Of a stretch of DNA of 64,000 nt, positions 25,201-38,546 are shown piece after piece. The stretch is from contig CM068825.1 of NCBI GenBank assembly GCA_028554795.2, positions 97,395,451 through 97,459,450 of the forward strand. Direction: 5' to 3'. The notes under the pieces were generated by a model. The model was given only the letters and a program-made list of their open reading frames with translations. It did no database searches and was not told the DNA's origin. The position numbers and the translations under genes were made by a program. Within the stretch, counting starts at the first letter, position 1, and every line of letters begins with the position of its first letter. This stretch comes from Sinohyriopsis cumingii. Lineage: Eukaryota; Mollusca; Bivalvia; Unionida; Unionidae.

Positions 25201-26689
25201 AAGTATATATGGTGATCATGCTCTGCTTTAAAAACAATTGGTTTCCACAAAACAACTTTTCTGGGATTTAACCAAATTGGGCATGGAGTTGATGAGATTT
25301 TTTAAAAGTTTCACTTCCAGTGTTCTCTGAGGTCTGCCTAATATTGTTTTTTTTTTTTTGGCAGTTTAACTTTAGCAACATTCATTGGATTGCAACTCTA
25401 AATAAGTTGTTTTCAGCATACCATGACATTTTCCCCCCAGGAATTATGCCCCCCCACCCCACCTTTAGCAAATCTCTGTTGTCCTGATGTTGGTTTTATC
25501 AACAGAACTTTATCAAGAATTGTTGTATGTTAAGTCAGATTTGGTATGCAAATTTATATTGATGAATCCTTGAATTAGTTCATTTTCCACCATTACTGAA
25601 AATAATTTACAGGAAGAATACCCCCGACTTCCTGCCCTCACTGCAGAACTTTTCTAAGGTTTATTGGATTTCAATCAGTTTTTGTATTGGTCACAATGAC
25701 ATCTTGAATTTTGGTTCAGCAGAATGACTTTACCAAGGATTGTTGGATTTCAACCAAATTTCACATGCAACTTCATGATAGCAGGACATTGTCTTTTTTA
25801 GTTTCCACATTATTTGAAAGTGTTAAGGTTCCTGATTGCCCCTCCTCATTTGGTTTCCACCACATTACTTATATACTAAAGTATTTCAGCCAAATGTATC
25901 CTGTACTTTTATATTTATGGACCTTGAATGAGTTGGATTTCCTTCATTCCACATCTTGATATAGAGAAATTATCTCCCTGACTGCCCATTCATTATTGCT
26001 TTCCAAACACAAGTTCCTCTGTTTTAAGCTCTGCTGAGCAAACTATAGTGAACATGGCCATGACAATACTTCACTAATATCTCTAGTTTCTAGTTATATG
26101 ATGTACATTATTATACTTAAAGGGAGAATAGTTGTTGACTAAATAAGTCACTCTCTTTGAACAAACTATTATTATTATTGTTGTTGTTGTTATTATTATT
26201 ATTATTACTATTATTATTATAAAAATATATAATTGTCAGGGACTACGACTTGTCTAATTTGACACAATATTGCTCTTATTGTATCAGTTGAGAATTAGGT
26301 ATTGTGCAAAATCATCATTCTGAACACCGGGTCTCCAAGAGGGGATATAAATATCTCCAGTTATATGATCAAAATCATTTTATCTATAGAACATAGAATT
26401 TCTATGATTTTACTTGTTTTAGAGTCACCATTTAGCAGCTTTTTCAGGAATGATAGTTAGACAAATGTTATGCCATTAAAATTGATTTGTCATTATTTCT
26501 ACATGTAATCCAGATTATTTTCATAATCCTTTTAGCTCTGTTAGTCATAGACCAGAAGAGCTTAAGGGACAGCCTGTCGTCTGTCATCCACCTGTACAGC
26601 ACAAGTTTATTATTGCTACTCTGAAGAAACTACCTCAAGGATTGCCATGAAATGTCACATGCACATTAATTGCACTGTCTAGTTGATTC
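25201..26689. other. intergenic, nothing recognised
   Basis: AT-rich sequence with a short (TTA/TTG)n microsatellite at about 26165-26220. No gene or element was supported. Confidence 0.45.
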
Positions 26690-27290
26690 TACTTGGACAT
26701 TCAAATATGGCTGCCATGGTTGTTATTTTGAAAATCTTAGCAATACATCTCCTGAATGAAGGGTCATATTAACATTGTGTTTTTTGCAGAAAGACCTCTT
26801 ATACTGTGTAGTGGCTTCTGAGTGAACATGTTGCACTTCTGACATCCAATATAGCCAACACAGCAGCCATCTTGAAAAATTATTTTATTGCTATTCCTTC
26901 ATATGATGTCAAGTTACTCCAGAATAAAAATGGTGCTGCTTGGGCATCCAATATGACCACTATGGTGGCCATCCTGAAATTCTTATTATCTTTATTCCTT
27001 CCAAATTTATGGCCATATTGATATAGCTGGCCCTACATGCAAATGGTGCCATTTTTTTTTAAATCAAATATGGCTGAAATGATGGTCACATTGGCATGGG
27101 TTTTCACCAAAATGATATGGATGATATGCAGTTTATCCTGGTTGAAAATGGTGCCAATTTTATGCCTTATATGGCTGCTACAGCCACTAATTTTAAAATA
27201 TTGTTATTGCTTTAGAATATCAGAAATGGGTTCAACTCAGCAGCTAGTAAGAAGAAACAGTTTCCTCTTTGATTCCAGGAAATTCTTTTA
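26690..27290. repeat. dispersed repeat, related to 6930-7460
   Basis: Iterated CAGCCATCTTGAAAAAT and ATGGTGGCCATCCTGAAA segments with the same end block (AAGAAGAAA...TTCCAGGAAA) as the copy in PIGH intron 1. Confidence 0.5.
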
Positions 27291-27834
27291 GGAAAGTATA
27301 GTCTCAGTCACTATTACCTGTATTTGTGCCATTTCTACTTGATATAACATTGGAAATACTATAATAAAAAGCATGATATGAAATAAGTAAATCAAATTTC
27401 TGTTTGTATGTTGGTCAGTTGGTTGATTTTAACAGCATTTTTAACACATCATTGACTATATTATACTGAGGAAATGGAAGCTAAAGACCTTTTTCAAGTC
27501 AGCTTACCAGGGCAGTTGGTGAACCAGCAACCCTTTGATTGTGAGTTTGACATTCTACCAACTTTTCTCTGGCAGTTCACTGTATATGTATATACATTAA
27601 ACAATCAAAACTAATTTTTGTACACTTCTTTGATTTGGGTATCATCAACAGTTGGTAATTTTAAAAAATGTTGAATGTGATTCATCATAATTTTTCCAGT
27701 ACCTTTCATAAAGAATCTTTTTCATTCAATATGCATTTTTGTAAGTTTTTAAATAAATATTTATTAATAAAAATCTACTAATCAGGATGAGTGTATTTTC
27801 AGCATTTTATGTTTCTATGCTTGCATACAGATAT

Positions 27835-30800
27835 CCATGGTTCTACACAGCCATCCATGTGTATACTTATACCAAAACAATTTACATATGACATCCATGT
27901 ATGCAGTTATACCCAAATTTTATGCATGACATTCATGTGTACACTTATACAAAACCAATTTACATTTGACATTCATGTATACACTTATACCAGAACAATT
28001 TACATTTGACATCCATTTATACACTTATACCAAATCATTGTACATATGACATCCATGCATACACTTATACCAAATCATTGTACATATGACATCCATGCAT
28101 ACACTTATACCAAAACATTTTACATATGACATCCATGTATGCAGTTATACCCAGATTTTATGCATGACATTCATGTGTACACTTATACAAAACATTGTAC
28201 ATACAACATCTATGTGTACACTTATACCAAACCAGTTTATATTTGACATCCATGTGTACACTTATACCAAAACATTTTATATATGACATCCATGTGTACA
28301 CTTATACCAAAACATTTTACATATGACATCCATGCATACACTTATACCAGCGGCCCCAAGTGGCAGAGTGGTCTAAAGCATTTATTGTTACGGATCACTG
28401 CCATCTCGCATCTGTCTGCGTGGGTTTGAGTCTCACTCTTGGCCGGTGTGTGTATGTGAGAATGAATGCTGGTAGCTTCTTGTAGGTCTGTGGTTCTTTC
28501 CAGGATTTTCATGTGTTCTTCCTCCACTATTTATACTGGACACCATGTATAGCCTACCTTGTGCTGAAAAATGGCATTAAACCATATAACAACAATAACA
28601 ACAACACTTATACCAAAACATTTTACATATGACCTCCTTATGTACACTTATAGCAATGCATTTTACATATGACATCCATGTATACACCTTTACCAAAACA
28701 TTTTACATATGACATCCATACATGCACTTATATATTACTATATGACAGTAATGCATACACTTATACCAAATAACATATTTCAAATGACATCCATGCATAC
28801 ACTTATACCAAATAACATATTTCAAATGACATCCATGCATACACTTATACCAAATAACATATTTCAAATGACATCCATGCATACACTTATACCAAATAAC
28901 ATATTTCAAATGACATCCATGCATACACTTATACCAAACATTTTACAAACGACATCCATGCATACACTTATACCAAATAACATTTTACAAATGACATCCA
29001 TACATACACTTATACCAAACAACATTTTACATATGACATCCATGCATACACATATACCAAACAACATTTTACAAATGACATCCATACATACACTTATACC
29101 AAACAACATTTTACAAATGACATCCATGCATACACTTATATATTACTATATGACATCCATGCATACACTTATATATTACTATATGACATTCATGCACACA
29201 CTTATACCAAATAACATTTTACAAATGACATCCATGCATACACTTATACAAATAACATATTTCAAATGACATCCATGCATACACTTATACCAAACAACAT
29301 TTTACATATGACATCCATGCATACACTTATACCAAATAACATTTTCCATATGACATCCATGCATACACTTTTACCAAACAACATTTTACAAACGACATCC
29401 ATGCATACACTTATACCAAGCAATATTTTACATATGACATCCATGCATACACTTATACCAAACAATATTTTACATATGACATCCAAGCATATACTTATAC
29501 CAAACAACATTTTACATATGACATCCAAACATACAATTATACCAAAACAATATTTTACAAATGACATCCAAGCATACACTTATACCAAACAACATTTTAC
29601 ATATGACATCCAAGCATACACTTATACCAAACAACATTTTACATATGACATCCAAGCATACACTTATACCAAACAACATTTTACATATGACATCCAAGCA
29701 TACACTTATGCCAAACAACATTTTACATATGACATCCAAACATACACTTACACCAAACAACATTTTACATATGACATCCAAACATACACTTATACCAAAA
29801 CAACATTTTAGTATATGACATTCATGCATACACTTATACCAAAACAATATTTTACAAATGACATCCATGCATACACTTATACCAAACAACATTTTACATA
29901 TGACATCCAAGCATAACTTATACCAAACAACATTTTACATATGACATCCAAACATACACTTATACCAAACAACATTTTACATATGACATCCAAACATACG
30001 CATATACCAAAACAACATTTTAGTAAATAACATTCATGCATACACTTATACCAAAACAATATTTTACAAATGACATCCATGCATACACTTATACCAAACA
30101 ACATTTTACATATGACATCCAAACATACACTTATACCAGAACAATATTTTACAAACGACATCCATGCATACACTTATATATTACTATATGACATTCATGT
30201 ATAAACTTATACCAAAACAATATTTTACAAATGACATCCATGCATACACTTATTCCAAACAACATTTTACATATGACATCCAAGCATACACTTATACCAA
30301 ACAACATTTTACATATGACATCCAAGCATACACTTATACCAAACAATATTTTACAAATGACATCCATGCATACACTTATTCCAAACAACATTTTACATAT
30401 GACATCCAAGCATACACTTATACCAAAACAATATTTTACAAATGACATCCATGCATACACTTATTCCAAACAACATTTTACATATGACATCCAAGCATAC
30501 ACTTATACCAAACAACATTTTACAAATGACATCCATACATACACATATACCAAACAACATTTTACAAATGACATCCATACATACACTTATACCAAACAAC
30601 ATTTTACATATGACATCCAAACATACACTTATACCAAAACAATATTTTACGAACAACATCCATGCATACACTTATACCAAACAACATTTTACAAATGACA
30701 TCCATGCATACACTTATACCAAACAATATTTTACATATGACATCCAAGCATACACTTATACCAAACAACATTTTACATATGACAACCAAGCATACACTTA

Positions 30801-33435
30801 TACCAAACAACATTTTACATATGACATCCAAGCATACACTTATACCAAACAACATTTTACATATGACATCCAAACATACACTTATACCAAACAACATTTT
30901 ACCTATGACATCCAAACATACACTTATACCAAAACAACATTTTAGTATATGACATTCATGCATACGCTTATACCAAAACAATATTTTACAAATGACATCC
31001 ATGCATACACTTATACCAAACAACATTTTACATATGACATCCAAACATACACTTATACCAGAACAATATTTTACAAACGACATCCATGCATACACTTATA
31101 CCAAACAACATTTTACATATGACATCCAAACATACACTTATACCAAACAACATTTTACATATGACATCCATGCATACACTTATACCAAACAACATTTTAC
31201 ATATGACATCCAAACATACACTTATACCAGAACAATATTTTACAAACGACATCCATGCATACACTTATACCAAACAACATTTTACATATGACATCCAAGC
31301 ATACACTTAAACCAAACAACATTTTACATATGACATCCAAGCATACACTTATCCAAACAACATTTTACATATGACATCCAAACATACACTTATACCAAAC
31401 AACATTTTACCTATGACATCCAAACATACACTTATACCAAAACAACATTTTAGTATATGACATTCATGCATACACTTATACCAAACAACATTTTACATAT
31501 GACATCCAAGCATACACTTATACCAAACAACATTTTACATATGACATCCAAGCATACACTTATACCAAACAATATATTACAAATGACATCCATGCATACA
31601 CTTATACCAAACAACATTTTACATATGACATCCAAGCATACACTTATACCAAACAACATTTTACATATGACATCCAAACATACACTTATACCAGAACAAC
31701 ATTTTACAAACAACATCCATGCATACACTTATATATTACTATATGACATTCATGTATAAACTTATACCAAAACAATATTTTACAAATGACATCCATGCAT
31801 ACACTTATTCCAAACAACATTTTACATATGACATCCAAGCATACACTTATACCAAACAATATTTTACAAATGACATCCATGCATACACTTATTCCAAACA
31901 ACATTTTACAAATGACATCAATGAATACACTTATACCAAAACAATATTTAACAAATGACATCCATGCATATACTTATACCCAACAACATTTTACATATGA
32001 CATTCATGCATACACTTATATATTACTATATGACATTCATGCATACACTTATATATTAATATATGACATTCATGCATACACTTATACCAAAACAATATTT
32101 TACAAATGACATCCATGCATATACTTATACCCAACAACATTTTACATATGACATTCATGCATACACTTATATATTACTATATGACATTCATGCATACACT
32201 TATACCAAAACAATATTTTACAAATGACATCCATGCATACACTTATACCAAACAACATTTTACATATGACATTCATACATACACTTATACCAAAACAATA
32301 TTTTACAAACGACATCCATGCATACACTTATACCAAACAACATTTTACAAATGACATCCATGCATACACTTATATATTACTATATGACATTCATGCATAC
32401 ACTTATATATTACTATATGACATTCATGTATAAACTTATACCAAAACAACATTTTACAAACGACATCCATGCATACACTTATACCAAAACAATATTTTAC
32501 AAACGACATCCATGCATACACTTATATATTACTATATGACATTCATGCATACACTTATATATTACTATATGACATTCATGTATAAACTTATAGCAAAACA
32601 ATATTTTACAAATGACATCCATGCATACACTTATACCAAACAACATTTTACATCTGACATCCAAGCATACACTTATACCAAACAACATTTTACATATGAC
32701 ATCCAAACATACACTTATACCAAAACAATATTTTACAAACGACATCCATGCATACACTTATACCAAACAACATTTTACAAACGACATCCATGCATACACT
32801 TATATATTACTATATGACTTTCATGTTTAAACTTATACCAAAACAATATTTTACAAATGACATCCATGCATACACTTATACCAAACAACATTTTACATAT
32901 GACATCCAAGCATACACTTATACCAAACAATATTTTACAAATGACATCCATGCATACACTTATGCCAAATAACATTTTACAAATGACATCAATGAATACA
33001 CTTATACCAAAACAGTATTTAACAAATGACATCCATGCATATACTTATACCAAACAACATTTTACATATGACATCCATACATACACTTATACCCAACAAC
33101 ATTTTACAAACGACATCCATGCATACACTTATATATTACTAATAATGACATTCATGCATACATTTATATATTACTAATAATGACATTCATGCATACACTT
33201 ATATATTACTATATGACATTCATGCATACACTTATATATTAATATATGACATTCATGCATACACTTATATATTACTATATGACATTCATGCATACACTTA
33301 TACCAAAACAATATTTTACAAATGATATCCATGCAGCCACTTATACCAACTAACAATTTACAAATGACATCGAAGCATACACTTATACCAAACAATATTT
33401 TACAAATGACATCCATGCATACACTTATACCAAAC
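27835..33435. repeat. 5.6-kb minisatellite, 42-bp and 33-bp units
   Basis: More than 120 head-to-tail units built on CATCCATGCATACACTTATACCAAACAACATTTTACATATGA (42 bp), with 33-bp variants (CATACACTTATATATTACTATATGACATT type) and 43-bp variants with one extra A. The first kilobase is more diverged. Because most units are multiples of three without stops, both strands show long repetitive ORFs. I regard these as by-products, not genes. A SINE interrupts the array at 28350, and a Gypsy-like element separates it from a remnant near 36.6 kb. Confidence 0.92.
28350..28603 (+). repeat. tRNA-derived SINE inserted in the minisatellite
   Basis: Same family as 24704-24962. The duplicated target ACACTTATACCA (28338-28349, 28604-28615) is itself minisatellite sequence, so the array existed before this insertion. 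Confidence 0.85.
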
Positions 33436-33481
33436 ATTTCACTGTTTTAATTTGGAGACATTGAGCTTTTTGGACACTTTT

Positions 33482-34266
33482 TTACCTAATGGTCAGCTGC
33501 TCCACCTTTGACTTCTCAGGGGACAGCATGCCTTGACTCAGAGTGTGTCCCAAAAAGTCCAATGTCCGGAACCCAAGGTGACATTTGCAAGGGTGAGCCG
33601 TCAATCCTGCCTGATGTAGCTGTTCCAAAATGTCAGCTAGGAGAGTAAGGTGCTCACCCCATGCTTCTGTGGCTAGCAAGAGATCATCCATGAAGTTGTG
33701 AACAACCTATCGTGCAAGGGCTCCAACAACTTCTGCATCATTCTAGTGAAGATGCTGGGTGCATTCTGGACTCCAAACAACATGATTAACCATAGGTAGG
33801 TCCCATCAAAAGTAGCAAAAGTGAGCTTTGCTCTATCCTCCTCCCTTACAGGAATTTGCCAATAGCTCCAGGATAAATCCAACTTTGAAAAATATTTCGC
33901 TTTCAAGACTGAAGTGAAAATATGTTCTGGGAAAGGTAATATTTCAACTTTAAATTGCGTCACCTGATTCAGCTTCTGGTTGTCAACACAAAACCGATGA
34001 TTGCCATTCTTCTTCTGCACAGGAGAGCTGTATGGAGAATCAGCATTCACCTGGTTCTGGCTGCCCTTGTGACAGTCCCTTGAAAAATGCCCCGAGAGCT
34101 TGTCGTCGTAGCATCTCAGTGGTCCTCGCCATTCTGCAAGGCTCGTTTTCATGGGTGAGGCCTGTCTTGGTCTATGGGTGGCATCCTTACCTCTAGATCC
34201 CCCTCCGACCTTCCTGTCACCCTGACGGTTACGGAGAGCCAACTTTCTCTCAACCACACGGCACAA
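33482..34266 (-). pseudogene. Gypsy-like pol fragment: zinc knuckle remnant and reverse transcriptase
   Basis: Leftward reading gives a decayed CCHC knuckle (RCYDDKLSGHFSRDC), then RT motifs: SPYSSPVQKKNGNHRFCVDN, FSKLDLSWSYWQIPV, FATFDGTYLWLIMLFGVQNA, and after a frame change near 33680 MDDLLLATEAWGEHL and FLGHTLSQGML. This order and wording is Ty3/Gypsy RT. The protease between knuckle and RT is missing, and RNase H and integrase are absent because the copy ends at the minisatellite. Confidence 0.8.
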
Positions 34267-34500
34267 CTCAGTGGGTCGGGGTTGGTCTGTACACCCGGGA
34301 CCTCCACTCTTTGAGTGTGCCTACTTGTATCTCTCCATCATGCTGGCAATCTTTTCAAGAGTCTGGTGCTCTCTCTTCGCTAGGAATAATGTCAACTCGC
34401 GACGGTAAGTACTCAAGATATACTTTTTGAGTAGGACCTCGCATAGCCCGTCATACGATCATTTAACTTCTGCCATCTTTATCCATTTCTCAAATAACCC

Positions 34501-34908
34501 TCAAAAACAGGTGTGGAATTGAGAGTGGGTTTTCGTTGCTTTTTTCGTTGAGTCCCAAAAACGTTTACGGTACGTTTCGACAGTCAGCCGATAATGGCAA
34601 AGAAGGGCCTTCTTGAGCGCCTTGTAGTCGTCAGCTTCTTCTGCAGCCAAGTTATGGTAAACTTCGCAAGCTGCACCTTGCAACATGGCTAAGATGTTAA
34701 TCGCACAATGTTGCTCATGAATTTTATGAACAAACGCGAGTTTCTCAAATTGCAAGAGGAAATCGTCAGTGAACTCTTCTTTGTCGTTGAACCACAAAAT
34801 ACTTATCTGTACCATTCGGTGGTCGATAATCGGTCGTACGCTCCTTCTAGAACTCACGCTGGAGTCATCCCTGTTGGTGGTCCTTGCTTCTACCCTTAAT
34901 TTCTCCAT
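34501..34908 (-). pseudogene. Gypsy-like gag fragment
   Basis: About 135 residues with an LQFEKLAFVHKIHEQHCAIN stretch and ALLCHYRLTVETYRKRFWDS, a capsid-like pattern of retrotransposon Gag proteins. It lies upstream, in the direction of reading, of the knuckle/RT piece, as expected for gag-pol. The region to 34270 is out of frame. Confidence 0.6.
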
Positions 34909-35603
34909 TTCAGGAGCATGAGCAAGCTCTCTTTCTCTAGCGGTTGCTGATATCCTGGCCAGCTCCAGCTCCTCCTGGGTCTCTCTGTCTGCTCCTATCT
35001 TGGCCAGCTCTTTCTATGTCTCTCTTTCCGGTACTTTCTTCGCCAACTCCTTCTGTGTCTCTCTGTCCACTGTTATCTTGGCCAGCTCCAACTCTTTCTC
35101 TCTTTCGGCTGATTTTTTGGCCATCATGGCCACCCTTTCTGGACCTCTCTTTTGGCTGTTTTTTTGGCCCTCCATTCTCTGATTCTTTCCTCTATGAACG
35201 CTGCTGGGTGATTTCCTTCGTACCCTAGATATTCCGAGCCCATGGGGCGATACTCTTTAATCATCTGTCTATCTGTAGCCATTTTATGATGATACTAACA
35301 ATAATTGATACCATGTTTCGACTTACTAAACAATTGACAGAAGTTACACGTTTCTAACCCAATACTTACATGTTGACAATAACTAACTTCGCTCAGGTAA
35401 GATATTTTGCCCAATATTTGCTTCACAATTACTGCAAGAAACTGAAATCTTCCAAGCGTGTAAATATCAAAATATAACATACACAAGTTGAAAAATCATA
35501 AACATTCACATTCGCAGGATGGAAAATATCTCACAACTGTTCACTAATACCTCCTGACAAATAAAACTTTAGGTGGTAAAGATAATATTTATGTCTAATT
35601 TAG

Positions 35604-35622
35604 ATCCCAGACGAAGCCCCCA
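35604..35622 (-). promoter_or_regulatory. putative tRNA-Pro primer binding site
   Basis: On the - strand TGGGGGCTTCGTCTGGGAT lies directly inside the presumed LTR end. It differs from the classical tRNA-Pro primer site (TGGGGGCTCGTCCGGGAT) by one inserted T and one change. Confidence 0.6.
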
Positions 35623-35623
35623 C

Positions 35624-36515
35624 TGTGGCGTGACAGATTATTATGCCGCCGCTGTAGTAGGTGTGTTATGGTTGGGATGAGATGCTCCCAATATACTATT
35701 TAAATTATTATAGAAGTCCCACCCAGGCTTGATTTTGGTTGGAACTTAAATTAGTAAAAGATAGATGTAAAGCTCCGAGCCCCCAGTCACTTGATTACTA
35801 GTGTGAGATAGAGTTCCATCTGTTCTTGTATTCTGCTCATCTATGTGTTCTTCTCTCCTATTCCTCCAATTCCTTCTCCTCGTCCTCACAACTTTCTCAA
35901 AATTCCTCTTTCATCTTCGACTTCTCTATACTCCTCCTCCTTCTTCACTCTCTCCTCCTCAACTCCTTTTCCTCCTCCTCCACGACATTCCACTGACTAG
36001 ACTTTTCGACTCCGACTGCTCTGCTAGTCTTACTTCTCTTAGAGACCCGCGGCTTGACTGAACCGGAAGTTCTGTCCCCCCAAAAAGCTTCCTTTACAAA
36101 GCTTTTTCTTTACTTAGAATCAACTCTCTAAGTTTTACCGCCAAATTACGAGTGTCTCTCTCAGAGTAACCCTATATTGCTCAACAATCTTCCTAGGCGA
36201 GACTAAATTTTCACTTGCTAGTTAGAAGTTATAATTCGGATCGAAACTGTTATAACACCCTCCATCTCAATTCTGATGGATGTCACTTTGACCCAATCCA
36301 ATCAAACTTAGCAAATGTCCTTCTCGCTGTCTGTTCACGTGGAGATGGATTTGGAACAAGCCCCGTTTCCCTCTCACGGGTTTCTCTGATTTTAGAACTA
36401 AACTGTAACACATAGATGTGAAGTCGCTCGAAGCTAAAGCCGATGCCAATTCAAGATGCCAGATCTTCTCTGTGGTCATGGTAACCTTGCGTAAGGGATT
36501 AACTGTAACCTGCGA
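35624..36515 (-). repeat. probable 5' LTR of the Gypsy-like element
   Basis: The inner edge reads ...GTCACGCCACA on the - strand, next to the primer site. The outer edge is uncertain, near a TGTC...at about 36515. No second LTR is in view, so the length is inferred. Confidence 0.45.
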
Positions 36516-36554
36516 CAATGTTCAGACATCAAACATGGTTTGTAATAATTCCTT

Positions 36555-36640
36555 AATTTATACACGACTTTTAACAACATAACACTTTACATATGATGTG
36601 CATGCATACACTTGTCCTAACACAATACCATAAATATAAC
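36555..36640. repeat. minisatellite remnant beyond the Gypsy-like element
   Basis: Reads AACAACATAACACTTTACATATGATGTGCATGCATACACTTG, clearly a diverged unit of the 27.8-33.4 kb array, so the retroelement lies inside the array. Confidence 0.6.
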
Positions 36641-36789
36641 ACGCATGCCTCAGACATGGCAAAATGCGTCTGCCAGATGCTTGCAGCCTCTTGATGCCAT
36701 CTCAGAAAAATGCTGATATGTATCCACTTAGGCAGCTGGAACTAAAATGAACTGGTCAGCTTAAGGACCCTCATCATCATTTAAATTAT

Positions 36790-37020
36790 AGACCTTTTTG
36801 CCCATACGGGCATGTACGTCTGGTTAATGTCCATAAGAAGGCCATTTAATTGATCCCAGGGGAAGGAATTAAAGCCCCATCTCCCAGGCATTACTGTGCA
36901 TAAAAGGCAGTATTTAATTGAGCCGTCAGGTCTTGGGTCAATATGACTGGCTTCATAGACCCTAGTGAATGTAAGGCTATACTCCAGTGGGGATAGACCC
37001 AGCACACACTCGAGTTAAAG
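36790..37020 (+). repeat. dispersed repeat related to 63530-63800
   Basis: Shares GGGGAAGGAATTAAAGCCCCATCTCCCAGGC and CCCAGCACACACTCGAGTTAA with the copy near the right edge. Function unknown; SINE-sized. Confidence 0.5.
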
Positions 37021-37443
37021 GTAGCAATTCAGTCTGCATTAGCTGCGCTAGGAGAGAGGAAAAATTGCTTCTCCCATCATGTATTTAATATGTACTATGC
37101 ACGTTTATTAATTTAATATCAGGTGGTGGCGAGGAGGAAGGTTCAGTCAGGGAGGAGCCTGCTCACTAGGAAGGCACATTGGTTTATGCAGGGTATAATT
37201 TTTTTTACTCCCTTGCCAAAAGGTTAATGAATTGTCGTCTTGACGGATTTTTGGAGATATATTCTGTGCTGTTTTTATCAAAGATGGTACCGCACCAGTG
37301 ACCGCTTAGTAAGAGTATGTAGGGTTATTTAAACTTTATCTATTTAGTCTGCTTTGGGTGGGGTGGTTTTTGGTTTGGGTTCTCCCTTTTGTGTATGGTT
37401 ATTTAAACTTTCCTAGGCTTAATGGTGTGCCGCTTTGTGCAGC

Positions 37444-37449
37444 CAGGCC
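37444..37449. repeat. Polinton target site duplication, left (CAGGCC)
   Basis: Identical to 57431-57436, directly outside the two inverted repeats. Six bp is the length Polinton integration gives. Confidence 0.92.
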
Positions 37450-37863
37450 AGTAGTGAAGTGGGTCACCCTAGCCTCAATGGGAATTAGCATTACAGGACA
37501 CCCCTGGGTCACTCTAGCCTCAATGGAAATTTAACATGGGAAAAAATCATGGGTCACTCTAGCCTCAAGGGGAATTTAACATGGGAAAAAGTCTTGGGTC
37601 ACTCTAGCCTCAAGGGGAATTGAACATGGGGAAAAAGTCTTGGGTCACTCTAGCCTCAAAGGGAATTGAAAATGGATTAGGGTCGGGAACCTATTTTAAT
37701 AGGGTCCCGACCTGAGGGGTCTATGAAAAGGGAACAGGCGAAAACTGAAACAGGGAGGATTCTCTATTTTTTTTTAAAAAAATAAAAAAATAAAAAAGGG
37801 TAGGCAATTGAAAGTCAATCTCTTTTCGAGACCTATGAGTGGCCCTGAAAATGGCCTTTGGGT
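37450..37863. repeat. Polinton left terminal inverted repeat
   Basis: About 413 bp matching the complement of 57018-57430. It holds five tandem copies of a 44-46-bp unit starting GGGTCACTCTAGCCTCAA (37461, 37505, 37551, 37596, 37642), a 32-bp hairpin (37681-37712, GGTCGGGA...TCCCGACC), and at its inner edge a histone-like stem-loop. Confidence 0.93.
37841..37856 (-). terminator. histone-like 3' stem-loop after accessory unit A
   Basis: On the - strand GGCCATTTTCAGGGCC, preceded by CCAAA and followed by ACTCA, then TCTCGAAAAGAGA. One mismatch in the 6-bp stem. It lies about 20 nt after the stop of unit A. Confidence 0.6.
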
Positions 37864-37874
37864 TTCTTCTTCTT

Positions 37875-38459
37875 CTAACTCCTCCACTTCTTCCACCATC
37901 CCCTTATCTTTCCCAAAATTCCTTTCTTCTTCCTCTTCTTCTCCTCTTCTGTTATCCAGTCAGGATGGCCCATCTCTCTAAATTTCTGTTGGATCTTCAT
38001 CCAGTTGTTATTTAATCTTTCAAACTCTAATTTCTTCTTCTTATTCTCTTCTTCCTTTCTCTCTTTGTTCCATTTTTCTTTTATCTTCATCACTTCTACT
38101 TTCATTACCTCTCTAATTAGTTCTTCTGCTTTTATCAACTGGTTACAACCCCACTTTACGTACCACCAGTCAGTCCAATGAAAGTTATTTTCTAGGAAGC
38201 TCCTGACTTCTATGATATGATCCAAGGCTTCCTTTAAAGTACCTACTCTCACTTAAGGTGGGTCAATGAATCCTCTGATTCTTTCTACGTCTTCTTCAAT
38301 CATTCCCCCTATTTGATCTTTTGCTACTCCAAGACTCGTCACATTGTTCAGGCTACCTTCAAATCTTCCTTCCTTATTCAATCTTTCTACTACATAAGTC
38401 CCATCCATGATCCAAAAATAGCTATGTCTCAAATCGTTAAATAATTTTGTCACCTCCAT
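37875..38459 (-). pseudogene. Polinton accessory protein, unit A (charged coiled-coil), one in-frame UAA
   Basis: ATG at 38459 (MEVTKLFNDL) opens a frame that meets TAA at 38253-38255 and continues open in the same frame (VRVGTLKEALDH) to 37875. The second part resembles unit C: a LKEA...VR segment, then EELIRE...EKWNKERKEEE, a Lys/Glu-rich coiled coil ending KIRGWWKKW. TATA lies at 38510-38515, and an upstream box shared with units B and C at 38521-38546. Function unknown. It could be two small ORFs, but shared architecture and frame favour one interrupted gene. Confidence 0.55.
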
Positions 38460-38520
38460 CTTCTTTGTTTATTCCTTAGAATGGTGCGAACGACTAATAC
38501 TGTGGGTTCTTATAGCGAAA

Positions 38521-38546
38521 GCGCGGACGTGATGGAAAAAATCCCC
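38521..38546 (-). promoter_or_regulatory. shared promoter box of the left-arm units (copy A; repeated at 38588-38613)
   Basis: On the - strand GGGGATTTTTTCCATCACGTCCGCGC, with a second copy 40 bp upstream. The same box precedes unit B (39341-39366) and unit C (40205-40230). It contains a CRE-like TCACGTCC and sits just upstream of TATA. Confidence 0.6.

Noticed and set aside
27835..33435. CRISPR-like repeat array
   Set aside because: There are no unique spacers between repeats, and the setting is a eukaryotic nuclear genome.
28709..33437. Long ORFs on both strands of the minisatellite as protein genes
   Set aside because: They follow from unit lengths divisible by three. There is no start context, no non-repeat domain and no conserved end.
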